64,000 nt of DNA from CAYXVJ01 sp050309435 (GTDB taxonomy: Bacteria > Bacillota > Clostridia > Saccharofermentanales > Fastidiosipilaceae): NCBI GenBank assembly GCA_050309435.1, contig JBNRMJ010000011.1, forward strand, positions 1-64,000, given 5' to 3'. Within the stretch, counting starts at the first letter, position 1. Each line of letters starts with the position of its first letter. A program made the translations under genes and the position numbers. The notes under the pieces were generated by a model. That model saw only the letters and a list, made by a program, of their open reading frames with translations, made no database searches and was not told the DNA's origin. This document shows, one piece after another, positions 16,123 through 25,067 of this stretch.

Positions 16123-16796
16123 CAAATGGACATAAGAAGAGCTCCAACGAACCATTCTCGTCTGTTCCAAACAATCCCATTACATGAAAATCTTTTTATC
16201 TGATCCTTCAAATCCCGAGGTCTGTGATTCTGAAATAAATTCAGATAGCCATGCTAGATAGTCAGCTTCTTATCACATATTCGTTCTTCAAAGTTCAAAC
16301 TTACGATCCATCCGTATATATAAGCTAGTGTCACAACCCGAATCGTCTGCTCTTTTTTCGGGGATGCATGTTTCCATACAAAAAATCAACATTCAGTCGT
16401 AACTCGTGTAACAAGCGAATTATCTATCGCTTCGAGGAATCATGTTCGTGTGTGCCAACATGATCGAAGGAATTTGCCCTTCTTAATCGATATCCCGCCT
16501 TACTGAGCAGCACGGGTCTTCCACGAATATCAAGATCATTGAATGTTTGTGATCACTTGTCAAAGTTCGGATGTAACCGTCAATTCATCTCCACTATACT
16601 AAGTGGCGGTTGCTGGTTCAGCTCTGTGTATTCCTTGGAGCTCATTTCCAATATACACTGCATAGATTTATCTTGGCGTAACACATGCAACATTTATGGT
16701 TTGAATTTATATTTTACAAACTTTTATGTTCAATTTGTCTAATTATATGAATATTAATTATAACCCTTACTATCTAGAGTAATTTAAAGCCGGAAG
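16123..16796. other. Long non-coding stretch
   Basis: About 670 bases between two terminators with no supported gene. Only short open frames are present (for example 16539-16742, without ribosome-binding site or recognisable protein). The base composition is like intergenic DNA. It could be a degraded gene, an untranslated RNA or an old insertion scar. I see no long inverted or direct repeats in it. Confidence 0.5.
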
Positions 16797-16840
16797 AAAA
16801 AGGCTGCTTTCGCTTTATCGAAGCGAAAACAGCTCTTTTT
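16797..16840 (-). terminator. Terminator of the oadB-oadG operon
   Basis: On the minus strand AAAAAGAGCTG..TTTCGCTT pairs with AAGCGAAAG.CAGCC, ending in TTTTT. The stem is about 15 bp with small bulges. It lies 25 bases after the oadG stop. Confidence 0.75.
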
Positions 16841-16864
16841 CACCTTTTACAATATCATCGAAAA

Positions 16865-17080
16865 TTACTCGTCACTGTCTACCGCTTTCGGAAATACACG
16901 ATTCAGCAATTGGCAAAGACCATAAATCACGGTTAGGACAATAAAGACTGATGAAAAGCCAATGCCCATGACAATAAGCGCATCGATCAAAACACTGTCT
17001 GTCAGCAGAGCTCCGCTGTCCTTAAGCGGTGTCAGGCCGGATGCGATACGAACAATATGATATACAGCTTGATTTAACAC
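16865..17080 (-). CDS. oadG: Oxaloacetate decarboxylase gamma chain-like protein (OadG family)
   Basis: A 71-aa protein with a single central membrane helix (ALIVMGIGFSSVFIVLTVIYG) and a short charged C-terminal tail (FPKAVDSDE), the plan of the OadG/MmdD/GcdD small subunits, which assemble the decarboxylase. It starts with GTG at 17080 behind GAGGAG and directly follows the beta subunit gene. The C-terminal His-rich zinc site of some OadG proteins is missing. In this short form it probably serves as membrane anchor and assembly factor for the carboxyltransferase encoded at 32.8-36.2 kb. Confidence 0.75.
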   Translation of the reverse strand: MLNQAVYHIVRIASGLTPLKDSGALLTDSVLIDALIVMGIGFSSVFIVLTVIYGLCQLLNRVFPKAVDSDE

Positions 17081-17095
17081 GGTGGTCTCCTCTCT

Positions 17096-18223
17096 TTATG
17101 CTAATAAGGCCAAGATTACCGCGGCAGCGATAATCGAACCGATTTGACCGGATACGTTCGCGCCGATGGCAGGCATAAGAATGAAGTTGGTGGGATCTTC
17201 TTCCTGAGCTACTTTCTGAGCAATTCTCGCCGACATCGGGAAAGCGGAAATGCCGCAGGCTCCTACAATCGGATTGATTTTACGTTTCAAGAACAAGTTG
17301 ACAAATTTGGCAAAAAGTACGCCGCCGGCCGTATCGAAAATGAAAGCAATCAAACCGATTCCCAGAATCAGTAAAGTCTGCACCGTCAGGAAATTTTCAG
17401 CCACCATGGTAGAACCGATCACCAGACCCAGTAAAAGAGTAACCAGGCTTGATAACTCGTTTTGTGCCGATTTCGATAATCTTTCCAGGACACCGCACTC
17501 ACGGATAAGATTACCGTACATTAAGCCGCCGACCAGCGGAACAGACATAGGAGCGATGAAACCTGCGATAATCGTGACGGCAATGGGAAAGATAATTTTC
17601 GTGGTTTGAGATATTTCGATATCGAACTTGGCATCCATACGAATCATACGCTCTTTTTTCGTTGTTAAAGCACGAATAACAGGCGGTTGAATCAAGGGAA
17701 CCAAAGCCATATACGAATATGCTGCAACCGATATGGGAGCGAGAAATTTTTCAGCGAATAAGCGCGCTACATATATGGAACTCGGACCGTCCGCTGCACC
17801 GATAATGCCAATCGCCGCTGCTTCGCGAATATTAAATACACCGGTTAGTTCGCCGATAACGGCAGCCAGCAACATAGATACGAAAATGCCAAACTGAGCT
17901 GCTGCTCCGAAGAAGAGCATGACGGGTTGTTTCAAAAGAGGCGAAAAGTCAATCATCGCCCCTACCCCGACAAAGATCAAAATCGGAAATAGCTCGTTGA
18001 CGATACCTGCATTATAGAGAGTCGTCAGGAATCCTTCTTCTGCCACGGCGGCGGATAAAGGAATGTTCGCCATGATAGCACCGAATCCCATTGGTAGTAA
18101 CAGCATTGGTTCATACTCTTTTCTGATCGCCAGAACAATCAGAACGAGACCGATTAAGATCATGATGCCTTGTTGCCAGGTGAAATTCATGAATCCTTCG
18201 GCCAATTGTTCGAAAACAGCCAT
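17096..18223 (-). CDS. oadB: Na+-translocating decarboxylase beta subunit (OadB/GcdB/MmdB)
   Basis: Polytopic membrane protein of 375 aa, standard for the family, which couples decarboxylation of carboxybiotin to Na+ export. Characteristic stretches are LLLPMGFGAIMANIP, GVGAMIDFSPLL, GIIGAADGPSSIYVA (conserved Asp of the Na+ site, in the family motif GAADGP), and GACGISAFPMSARIAQ near the end. GGGAGA precedes the ATG. It is paired with oadG only. The biotin carrier and carboxyltransferase genes are 14.6 kb away. Whether the substrate is oxaloacetate, methylmalonyl-CoA or glutaconyl-CoA cannot be told from this subunit. Confidence 0.9.
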   Translation of the reverse strand: MAVFEQLAEGFMNFTWQQGIMILIGLVLIVLAIRKEYEPMLLLPMGFGAIMANIPLSAAVAEEGFLTTLYNAGIVNELFPILIFVGVGAMIDFSPLLKQPVMLFFGAAAQFGIFVSMLLAAVIGELTGVFNIREAAAIGIIGAADGPSSIYVARLFAEKFLAPISVAAYSYMALVPLIQPPVIRALTTKKERMIRMDAKFDIEISQTTKIIFPIAVTIIAGFIAPMSVPLVGGLMYGNLIRECGVLERLSKSAQNELSSLVTLLLGLVIGSTMVAENFLTVQTLLILGIGLIAFIFDTAGGVLFAKFVNLFLKRKINPIVGACGISAFPMSARIAQKVAQEEDPTNFILMPAIGANVSGQIGSIIAAAVILALLA

Positions 18224-18341
18224 ACATTTCTCCCTTCTTTGAACAACATATTCAATTGCGTTTGATTATAGCATAGTTGATCTAATATTTTTAAAGTGCT
18301 TTTTGTGATTTTTCCCTCTTCGAAAAATATATCCATAAAGC

Positions 18342-18377
18342 AAAAAGCTCTGAAACAAGCATGTTTCAGAGCTTTTT
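18342..18377 (-). terminator. Terminator downstream of tRNA-Pro(UGG)
   Basis: A perfect 15-bp stem, AAAAAGCTCTGAAAC and GTTTCAGAGCTTTTT around a six-base loop, with A and T runs on both sides, so it can stop transcription from either strand. It lies 2 bases after the tRNA on the minus strand. Confidence 0.85.
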
Positions 18378-18379
18378 AC

Positions 18380-18455
18380 TGGTCGAGGTGACACGATTCG
18401 AACGTGCGACCCCCTGCTCCCAAAGCAGGTGCGCTACCAGCTGCGCCACACCTCG
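18380..18455 (-). tRNA. tRNA-Pro (anticodon UGG)
   Basis: Read on the minus strand, the 7-bp acceptor stem CGAGGTG/CACCTCG, the D arm GCGCAGCTGGTAGCGC, the anticodon arm CCTGC-TTTGGGA-GCAGG with anticodon TGG, and the T arm with GTTCGAATC form a full cloverleaf. The 3' CCA is encoded. Length 76 nt including CCA. Confidence 0.95.
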
Positions 18456-18614
18456 TTGATCGTCATCCGTTTGGACAACATGCGAATTATACCATGATAA
18501 AGACAAGAACGGCAAGTGTAAGGATCTTTACTGCCAGGGAAGAATCAGACTATCTATGCTAAAATTCTAGCTGTAAATGAATCCGGGACACAGCAATCAA
18601 AGAGGTAAATATAT

Positions 18615-19304
18615 ATGTCTGCCAGACTCCTATTAATTGAAGACGATTTCACCCTAGCAGCCGGCTTAGCCTATTTACTGAGAGACGAGGGCTTCGATCT
18701 GGATCTTTCGCACGATGCCATAAACGGTTTGGAGATGGCACAAAACAACAACTACGACATCATCGTGTGCGATCGCATGCTGCCGGGTATGGACGGACTC
18801 GAGCTGCTAAGACGCTTGCGCGAATCGGGTAATGTGACCAAGTTTCTATTCCTGACCGCTAAAGACAGTATTAAAGATAAAGTGGAAGGTCTCGATGCAG
18901 GAGCAGAAGACTATATCAGTAAGCCATTCTCGTCCGAAGAATTACTCGCCCGTTTAAGAGTATTGCTCAGACGAAACGACGAACCGGGCATCCCTGCCGT
19001 AACAACCTACGGCGATCTGGAGATTCCGGCGGGCGACAACCGCCTGATATCGCGCGGAGAGGCCGAGACTTTGACACCAAAAGAATGCCAGCTTCTACTG
19101 CTCTTCTTCCGGCAGCCCGAGAAGGTTTTGTCAAGAAAATTTATCCTCGAATCAGTTTGGGGAACATCAAACTTCATCGAGGAAAATAACATCGATATAT
19201 GCGTGCATTACTTAAGACAAAAGATTGCGAGGCTTCATTCCACGGTTTCGATTCGTACCGTGCGCGGCGTCGGTTATATTATCGAACAATCTGCAACTTC
19301 CTAA
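18615..19304 (+). CDS. OmpR-family two-component response regulator
   Basis: A 229-aa regulator. The receiver domain (1-118) has the acidic pocket E9/D10/D11, phospho-acceptor D53 in VCDRMLPG, and the Lys of YISKPFS (about residue 103). The C-terminal winged helix (about 128-225) includes LTPKECQLLLLFFRQPEKVLSR (quoted in parts: LTPKECQLL) and VRGVGYI, typical of the OmpR/PhoB class. AGAGG precedes the ATG. No kinase gene is adjacent. The nearest sits at 23.9-25.0 kb beside a Bce-like ABC transporter and is the most likely partner. The 3' end overlaps the convergent CBM9-like gene by 26 bases. Confidence 0.9.
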   Translation: MSARLLLIEDDFTLAAGLAYLLRDEGFDLDLSHDAINGLEMAQNNNYDIIVCDRMLPGMDGLELLRRLRESGNVTKFLFLTAKDSIKDKVEGLDAGAEDYISKPFSSEELLARLRVLLRRNDEPGIPAVTTYGDLEIPAGDNRLISRGEAETLTPKECQLLLLFFRQPEKVLSRKFILESVWGTSNFIEENNIDICVHYLRQKIARLHSTVSIRTVRGVGYIIEQSATS

Positions 19305-19956
19305 AATAATGCGGCTGATGAAAATCCGGTTGAGGCGTGCCGATATCCGCCCAGCTCAGATAATGCGGTTGAGGTGTTTCATCTCCGCATTTATAGAAAT
19401 TAGCCCGAATGACCTTACCTTCGGAAAAACTCATAGATCTGCCCAGCTGTGCTTCCAACCAGCTTGCCGGAACCTGGAAATGAATTTGCCACCAGCCTTC
19501 TTCGAAGTCTCCGGCGGGATTAATATCCAGCATGCAATTGATGCGAAGCGCACTTAGCTCGGCAGGTGTAAGTATCTTTCGATTACCACGACCTTCGCCC
19601 AGAGCAATATGAGCGGTGCCCAGACTATTAAACTCGAAATTGAAATACGGCTCTGCCTCGTTTTCCGAGAATGAGATAAACGCTTCGATGCAACTGTCGA
19701 GATGTACCGGTCCGCCTGTTTCCTGACAACGCGAATGTCGTTGCAGCGGATCCGGCTCAAAACTGGCCAGGCGGATGTGAAGCGTGTCGTCATGCACCAA
19801 TAGTCTGGCTTCGCTTCTGGGACGATATGTCCCGACCGGCCAGGGTGATAACTCGATCGGAAGAACTTCGATTCCCTGCCAAAGCTCCCAACTCGGAGAA
19901 TCGTTTCCCGAGTGCATTCTTATTACTGCCAAATCATCATAATTACTGCTTTGCAT
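19279..19956 (-). CDS. CBM9/DOMON-like carbohydrate-binding protein
   Basis: About 225 aa, resembling the family 9-like carbohydrate-binding modules that occur as single-domain bacterial proteins. Supporting stretches are LSPWPVGTYRPRSEARLLV, LHIRLASFEPDP, HLDSCIEAFI (the D-x-C/V-E strand), YFNFEFNSLGTAH and EGWWQIHFQVP. No signal peptide is present, so the protein should be cytoplasmic, which is unusual for a sugar-binding module. The ATG at 19956 follows TGAGGTA and is preferred over a GTG 33 bases upstream. It is convergent with the response-regulator gene. Its ligand is unknown. Confidence 0.65.
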   Translation of the reverse strand: MQSSNYDDLAVIRMHSGNDSPSWELWQGIEVLPIELSPWPVGTYRPRSEARLLVHDDTLHIRLASFEPDPLQRHSRCQETGGPVHLDSCIEAFISFSENEAEPYFNFEFNSLGTAHIALGEGRGNRKILTPAELSALRINCMLDINPAGDFEEGWWQIHFQVPASWLEAQLGRSMSFSEGKVIRANFYKCGDETPQPHYLSWADIGTPQPDFHQPHYFRKLQIVR

Positions 19957-20063
19957 TGCACTTACCTCACATTTATTGTATTCATACACATTATAGATGA
20001 TATCGGTAATATTGATGTGATAACATAAGTGAAAGATAGTAAAGTTTATATCGGAGGTAGATT

Positions 20064-21923
20064 ATGCCATCAAATCACATAAAACGCCTGGCTGCGGATC
20101 TCGGTTGGACAGCTCACGGCGAGAGCTTTGCCGGGGAGGCTCAAAATTGCCTCTTTACGGTTTCGGAAGAAGATGGAGTGATCTCGATCATCTTTCATGT
20201 TCCGGATATGGACGAAGATAGTTTAACGACTCTTAAGACATATTTGGATCAGAATCAAAAACGACTGCAGATTCTGGATCATGCCTATACAGATGATTAT
20301 CTGCTGGTCTCGATTAAGAAAGGGCTTCTTCCCGTCTCGGATCAGAAACTGACCCGCCTGCTGCTTCTTGTCTCAAACCTCGCCCGCGAAGGTCAAGGCA
20401 GTTTATCGCGTAAGTGTCCGATATGCTACCGCCAGGCAGCTGTCGACGAAAGAGGATTTTATCTCGATTTGTATAGTTATGTTCACCCCGAATGTCTGCA
20501 TCGTGTGAAGGATAACGAAATGTCTCGGGGTATCGTAACAGATACGGCGGAGAGTCAAAATATCTTGTACGATAACTCCATGCAGGAGGATAAACCAATG
20601 ACAAATGAAAGAACAAGCAGCAGAGACGAGCAACTAGAGTTTCTCATGGATCTCATTCGATATCCCAGTATGAAAGACGAACCCGAAACTGGTGCGCCTT
20701 TTGGTCGCGAGACATTAAACGTACTCGTACGTTTCCTGGAACAAGCCGAACGCGACGGCTTCCGTACCAAAAACGTTGACGGTTATTGCGGCTGGGTCGA
20801 ATTCGGCCCCGAAGATGCCGGACAAATGATTGCTGCCGTAGCCCATCTGGATGTGGTACCGGTAGGCGAATGGACCGATGCTTTCGAACCGGTCCTGGAA
20901 GACGATCGTTTGGTCGGCCGCGGTTCTATCGACGATAAGGGGCCTGCCGTTTCGGCATACTACGCCCTCAAAGCTCTGAAAGATTCCGGATATCAACCGG
21001 CCAACCGCCTTCGCCTGATTCTCGGCCTCGACGAGGAGTCCGGCAGCGCATGCATGAAGCGTTATCTCGAAACAGAAGAAGTACCGGTCGCCGGCTTCAC
21101 TCCCGATGCGGACTTCCCTGTTATTCATGCAGAAAAAGGCATGCTCCGTTTTGACGTTGAAATGAACTGGCCCGAAGCCGATGCTTCGAAACTTCGCTTC
21201 ATCAGAGCCGAAGCCGGCAGCAGAGCCAATGTCATCCCCGGCAGCGCGAAGATCAGCTTTACCAGGGAAGATGGAAATATCGAAACAAAAGTGGTCGAAG
21301 GTGTCATGGGACATGCCAGCATGCCCGATAAAGCCAAGAATGCCATCTCACTGGCGATGCGAGAAGTCGCCTATCGCCTGGATGATGCCGGTGTAAGCCA
21401 TCCTTTTGTCGATTTATACAGAGATCTGCTGGGTCTTGATTACGACGGAGAAAAAATGGGTATCAAGTTCTCGGACGATGTATCCGGCTCTTTAACCTTG
21501 AATGTCGGCGTCATAGATTTGAACGAAACAGGCGTCAAGATGATCTGCGACATCCGCTACCCTGTCACGATGGACTTTGATCATCTGGTATCGACTATCG
21601 AACGTCAGTTAAAGACTTACGGAGCCGAGTTTAAGCTCATCTCTCATTCCGTACCACTTTATCTTCCCACCGATCACGAACTGGTTTCTACGCTGACACG
21701 CGTTTACAACGAGCAAACCGGCAGTAACGAGAAGCCTTTGGCCATCGGCGGCGGCACTTATGCCCGTTCGATTCCGAACATCGTTGCGTACGGACCTTGC
21801 TTCCCGGGAGAAGAAGCGCTGGCTCATCAACACGGCGAGTACATCCTTCTGGACTCGTTCTTCCGCAGCCAAGATATCTACCGAGAAGCGTTACGTGAGT
21901 TGGATCAGGTCTACGCCAAATAA
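20064..21923 (+). CDS. PepV-type M20 dipeptidase with an extra N-terminal zinc-finger-like module
   Basis: A 619-aa frame. Residues about 190-619 are a dinuclear zinc dipeptidase of the M20/PepV family: AVAHLDVVPVGEW (His about 260), GRGSIDDKGP (bridging Asp), LDEESGSACMKRYL (Glu general base), DADFPVIHAEKG, and the terminal HQHGEYI. Residues 1-178 are not part of normal PepV proteins. They include a possible zinc knuckle, C118-x2-C121 ... H141-x2-C144. An internal ATG at 20598 follows AGGAGG at 20584-20589 at ideal spacing and would yield a 441-aa PepV alone. So the locus may make a long and a short product. The 20064 ATG has its own GGAGGT. A terminator-like hairpin follows. Confidence 0.85.
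   Translation: MPSNHIKRLAADLGWTAHGESFAGEAQNCLFTVSEEDGVISIIFHVPDMDEDSLTTLKTYLDQNQKRLQILDHAYTDDYLLVSIKKGLLPVSDQKLTRLLLLVSNLAREGQGSLSRKCPICYRQAAVDERGFYLDLYSYVHPECLHRVKDNEMSRGIVTDTAESQNILYDNSMQEDKPMTNERTSSRDEQLEFLMDLIRYPSMKDEPETGAPFGRETLNVLVRFLEQAERDGFRTKNVDGYCGWVEFGPEDAGQMIAAVAHLDVVPVGEWTDAFEPVLEDDRLVGRGSIDDKGPAVSAYYALKALKDSGYQPANRLRLILGLDEESGSACMKRYLETEEVPVAGFTPDADFPVIHAEKGMLRFDVEMNWPEADASKLRFIRAEAGSRANVIPGSAKISFTREDGNIETKVVEGVMGHASMPDKAKNAISLAMREVAYRLDDAGVSHPFVDLYRDLLGLDYDGEKMGIKFSDDVSGSLTLNVGVIDLNETGVKMICDIRYPVTMDFDHLVSTIERQLKTYGAEFKLISHSVPLYLPTDHELVSTLTRVYNEQTGSNEKPLAIGGGTYARSIPNIVAYGPCFPGEEALAHQHGEYILLDSFFRSQDIYREALRELDQVYAK
20584..20600 (+). promoter_or_regulatory. Internal ribosome-binding site and start inside the PepV-type gene
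   Basis: AGGAGG at 20584-20589, 8 bases before the in-frame ATG at 20598, at codon 179 of the long frame. It lies exactly between the extra N-terminal module and the peptidase domain. This spacing is as good as the best in the window and suggests an independent start for the peptidase. Confidence 0.6.
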
Positions 21924-21962
21924 ATCGGATCAGTAGCCGTGGTACTGATACAGATAGTAAAC

Positions 21963-21991
21963 AGCCATCCGCATCAGTGATACGGATGGCT
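21963..21991. terminator. Hairpin between convergent pepV-like and acyl-CoA ligase genes
   Basis: AGCCATCCG and CGGATGGCT form a perfect 9-bp stem with an 11-base loop. T tracts on both sides are short and impure, so terminator strength is uncertain. Its position between two convergent genes supports the role. Confidence 0.5.
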
Positions 21992-22023
21992 ATTCTTATA
22001 TGTGATGCGATTATGACCGGAAA

Positions 22024-23775
22024 TTAACGCTTCGCATAATTACGCATGATCTTCTTCGATGTATTCTTCGGAAGCTCGGTATCGCGAACCGTAAACTCTC
22101 GTACGGCTTTATATGCCTGCATCTTGTGATTGGTTTCCTTGACTTTATCTCCGATCAGCTGCCGGACTTCGTCGGCGCTCGGATTCGTCTTGCCCAGACT
22201 CGTTTTCACAACATCCATATCCGGAACGATCTCCGCTTTGACTATCCATTCTCCGTTTGATGCTTCTTCGCCGTAAACAAGCGATTCCGTAATCTCGTCA
22301 TGACGGTTCAGATAAAACTCGATCTCTTCGGGGAAGATGTTTTTTCCGTTCTTAGTGACAATAACATTCTTCTTACGACCGGTAATGATAAGGAACCCGT
22401 CCTCGTCAATATATCCGAGATCGCCTGTATGGTAATAACCGTCAACAATCGCTTCTGCCGTAAGCTCGGGATCGCCGTAATAACCCAACATCAGATTGGG
22501 GCCTTTGGCGATGAACTCTCCGATACCGTTCTCGTCGGGATTAATGACTTTTACATCAACACCATTCAATGGTAAGCCGGCCGACTCATTCTTATAATAG
22601 ACATCACGATTCAAAGCGAGAATCGGAGCACATTCGGTCAAGCCATAACCCTGCAGACAAGGGAAACCGAAATCCTGCATACCTTGAAGGATTGCGGGAT
22701 CGATTGAAGCTCCGCCGGCGATGATCAAACGCAATTTTCCGCCGAAACTCTGATGAATCTGATCGAAGATTTTTCTGCGAAGATCAATACCCACTTTATT
22801 CAAAGCTTTGGTAATTTTCAAACCGGTTTGTACTTTCTTCAAGGTCTCGGGCTTCGACTTAATGGATGACCATATTTTTTTATGGAAGGCTTCAACCATA
22901 AGCGGTACGGCCAGGATAATCGTAGCCTGACATTCCTGCATGTTTTTGGCAATATAGCGCAGTCCGTCGCACTGGGCGATTGTTGTTCCGCGATAAATCT
23001 GGCATAAAAAGCCGCAAGTACATTCGTAGGTATGGTGAATCGGCAGAACCGATAAAACAACGTCCGTCGGCCCGATGTAAAGCATCTGGCACATCGCCTG
23101 AAGGTTGGCACATACCGAACGATGGTTATGCATAACAGCTTTGGATTTCGCCGTTGTTCCGGAGGTAAAGAGCAATATTCTCATTTCTTCCGGATCGATG
23201 GGATACTGCTTGAATGCCAGATCACCGGCAGCCAGACGCTTTTGACCCAGCTGCATTAATTCGGCGAAGCTTTGATGCTCGAACTCCGTCGAATCCGGCT
23301 CATCTGTCGCGACTTCCCCGGAGGGAGCGCCGTCCAGAGGAAAGCAGAATTTTAACTCCGGTAAATCGTTCTTAATGCTGTTTACCTTTTCGCTTTGGGA
23401 TTCCGAGTAGAAAATGGCATTGACATGAGCACGACGCAACATGGCGGCGGTCTCTTCGGCAGGCAGCTCTTTATCCATCGGAACGATGACGGCTGCGCCG
23501 TTCAGAACACCCAGATATGAAACATACCATTCATAACGTGTCTCGGATATAATAGCAACAGCAGATCCTTTACCAAGACCAAGGGAAAGGAGTGCCGTCC
23601 CTATACGATCCACATCCTCGGCATACTGTTTATAGCTGACCGGCTTGTAAGGCCCCAGCTTGACCGGTTTGGTGAGGAATGCCGTTGAAGTACTGTAAAG
23701 CTCCGCAGATTGTCTTAGCATATCCTTCAGGTCTTTGATGGCACGAACTTCATATAGTGGTGCGTTCTTTTTCAT
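22024..23775 (-). CDS. Long-chain acyl-CoA synthetase / AMP-forming ligase
   Basis: ANL-superfamily enzyme of 583 aa. Motifs in order: ILLFTSGTTAKSKAVMH (phosphate-binding loop), GYGLTECAPIL (adenine region), YHTGDLGYIDEDGFLIITGR (the hallmark TGD and hinge), and NGKNIFPEEIE with the C-terminal catalytic Lys near KNTSKKIMR. It activates a carboxylic acid, most likely a fatty acid, to its CoA thioester at the membrane surface. The ATG at 23775 (MKKNAPLYEV) has GGAGGG just upstream and is preferred over an in-frame start 21 bases earlier. Exact acid specificity cannot be read from the sequence. Confidence 0.87.
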   Translation of the reverse strand: MKKNAPLYEVRAIKDLKDMLRQSAELYSTSTAFLTKPVKLGPYKPVSYKQYAEDVDRIGTALLSLGLGKGSAVAIISETRYEWYVSYLGVLNGAAVIVPMDKELPAEETAAMLRRAHVNAIFYSESQSEKVNSIKNDLPELKFCFPLDGAPSGEVATDEPDSTEFEHQSFAELMQLGQKRLAAGDLAFKQYPIDPEEMRILLFTSGTTAKSKAVMHNHRSVCANLQAMCQMLYIGPTDVVLSVLPIHHTYECTCGFLCQIYRGTTIAQCDGLRYIAKNMQECQATIILAVPLMVEAFHKKIWSSIKSKPETLKKVQTGLKITKALNKVGIDLRRKIFDQIHQSFGGKLRLIIAGGASIDPAILQGMQDFGFPCLQGYGLTECAPILALNRDVYYKNESAGLPLNGVDVKVINPDENGIGEFIAKGPNLMLGYYGDPELTAEAIVDGYYHTGDLGYIDEDGFLIITGRKKNVIVTKNGKNIFPEEIEFYLNRHDEITESLVYGEEASNGEWIVKAEIVPDMDVVKTSLGKTNPSADEVRQLIGDKVKETNHKMQAYKAVREFTVRDTELPKNTSKKIMRNYAKR

Positions 23776-23927
23776 ATTACCCTCCATAGACTGCAAATGG
23801 CTCTATCCCTGCGTTCAGTAATGGCAACCGAATCGAAGGAGAGACAAATTACTTTGATAATCCAAATTCTACCATATAATGAATTAATTGTACCGAGTAA
23901 ACATATGAAAAGATAATAGGTTTGGCA

Positions 23928-25043
23928 ATGAAACATAAGACCGTTCAGTATTTAATCGTATTCTGGCTACTGCTATTTGTGATCTGTGCCTTATGGGCCC
24001 GATTGATCATATCGCAGGCTTCCGAAGACTTTCATTTATTGTCTCAGGTACCGGGCCAGACCCTTCCTCTACTTCAAGTAGATACGCTGATTCTTGACAT
24101 TCAGAAGAAGCTCTTACTCCCTGCTTCGTTTTTTGCGCTTGGGAGCCTTTCGGCGGTTCTTTTTATCCTGGCCAGGATTTTCGCAGACCTGCGTCACGCT
24201 ACCAATGCCGCCCGCTACTCACTTGACCGGCCGGACGGAGATAAAAACAGTTTGCTGCCATTGGATCGTTCCGGCGAGACCTCCGGTCTTCAGGCAGCGA
24301 TACAAGACCTTGGTGCCAAGGCCCGCTTTGCGATTAGTCATCAAAAAGACGAAAAGCTCCGGCTCAAGGACTATCTTAGCGATATTTCGCATCAACTTCG
24401 CACGCCTCTCGCTTCACTTAGACTTTACAACGAGTTGCTGGGCCGAAATCAACCGGAGGAAGAAGATCGGAAGAATTTTATCAATGCACAGGGAAAACAG
24501 ATCGAACGCATGGAGTGGTTGATCGCCGACTTGATGACACTGGCGCGCCTCGATGCCGATACGGTCGAAATGGAAATGGAAAAACAAGCCTTGCGTCCTA
24601 CAATCGAACTGGCAGTCGAACCGTTCTGGATGAGAGCCGCACAAGAAAAGAAACGTTTAATCGTCCGATGCTCTCCTTCCATCATGATCCCGCATGACCG
24701 TAAATGGGTGGCGGAATCGATCGGCAACATCATAAAGAATGCACTGGAGCATACGGAAGAAGGCGGCAGAATCGATGTTAACTGCATTGAAACCCCTTTG
24801 ACGGTTCAGATAGATATAGAAGACGACGGCGAAGGTATCGATCCGGAGGATCATCCGCATATTTTCAAACGTTTTTATGGAAAGAAGACCAGCAGACATC
24901 CTGATTCGATCGGTATCGGTTTAGCTCTTTCTCAAATGATTCTGGAAAAGAATCAGGCCAGGATTTATGCAGAGAACAGAAGCGATCGGGGAGCGCGCTT
25001 TCATATCGTGTTCCTAAAGCATTTTCCGGCCGTGGTCGAGTAG
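23928..25043 (+). CDS. Membrane sensor histidine kinase (BceS/OmpR-partner type)
   Basis: About 371 aa. Two membrane helices (about residues 7-27 and 64-86) enclose an extracytoplasmic loop of only about 36 residues, as in kinases that sense through a partner transporter. The dimerisation/phosphoacceptor motif SDISHQLRTPLASL carries His155. The catalytic domain has NIIKNALEH (N box), DDGEGIDPEDHPHIF (G1/F box) and SIGIGLALSQ (G2). It forms an operon with the ABC genes that start 24 bases downstream. The nearest response regulator lies 4.6 kb upstream on the same strand. A TTG at 23922 is an alternative start; ATG 23928 is preferred. Confidence 0.88.
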   Translation: MKHKTVQYLIVFWLLLFVICALWARLIISQASEDFHLLSQVPGQTLPLLQVDTLILDIQKKLLLPASFFALGSLSAVLFILARIFADLRHATNAARYSLDRPDGDKNSLLPLDRSGETSGLQAAIQDLGAKARFAISHQKDEKLRLKDYLSDISHQLRTPLASLRLYNELLGRNQPEEEDRKNFINAQGKQIERMEWLIADLMTLARLDADTVEMEMEKQALRPTIELAVEPFWMRAAQEKKRLIVRCSPSIMIPHDRKWVAESIGNIIKNALEHTEEGGRIDVNCIETPLTVQIDIEDDGEGIDPEDHPHIFKRFYGKKTSRHPDSIGIGLALSQMILEKNQARIYAENRSDRGARFHIVFLKHFPAVVE

Positions 25044-25067
25044 ATGATGAGTAGATAAAGAGGTTAT

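Noticed and set aside
16539..16742. 67-codon open frame in the long intergenic region
   Set aside because: No ribosome-binding site and a Cys/Asn/Tyr/Ser-rich composition without recognisable pattern; probably chance.
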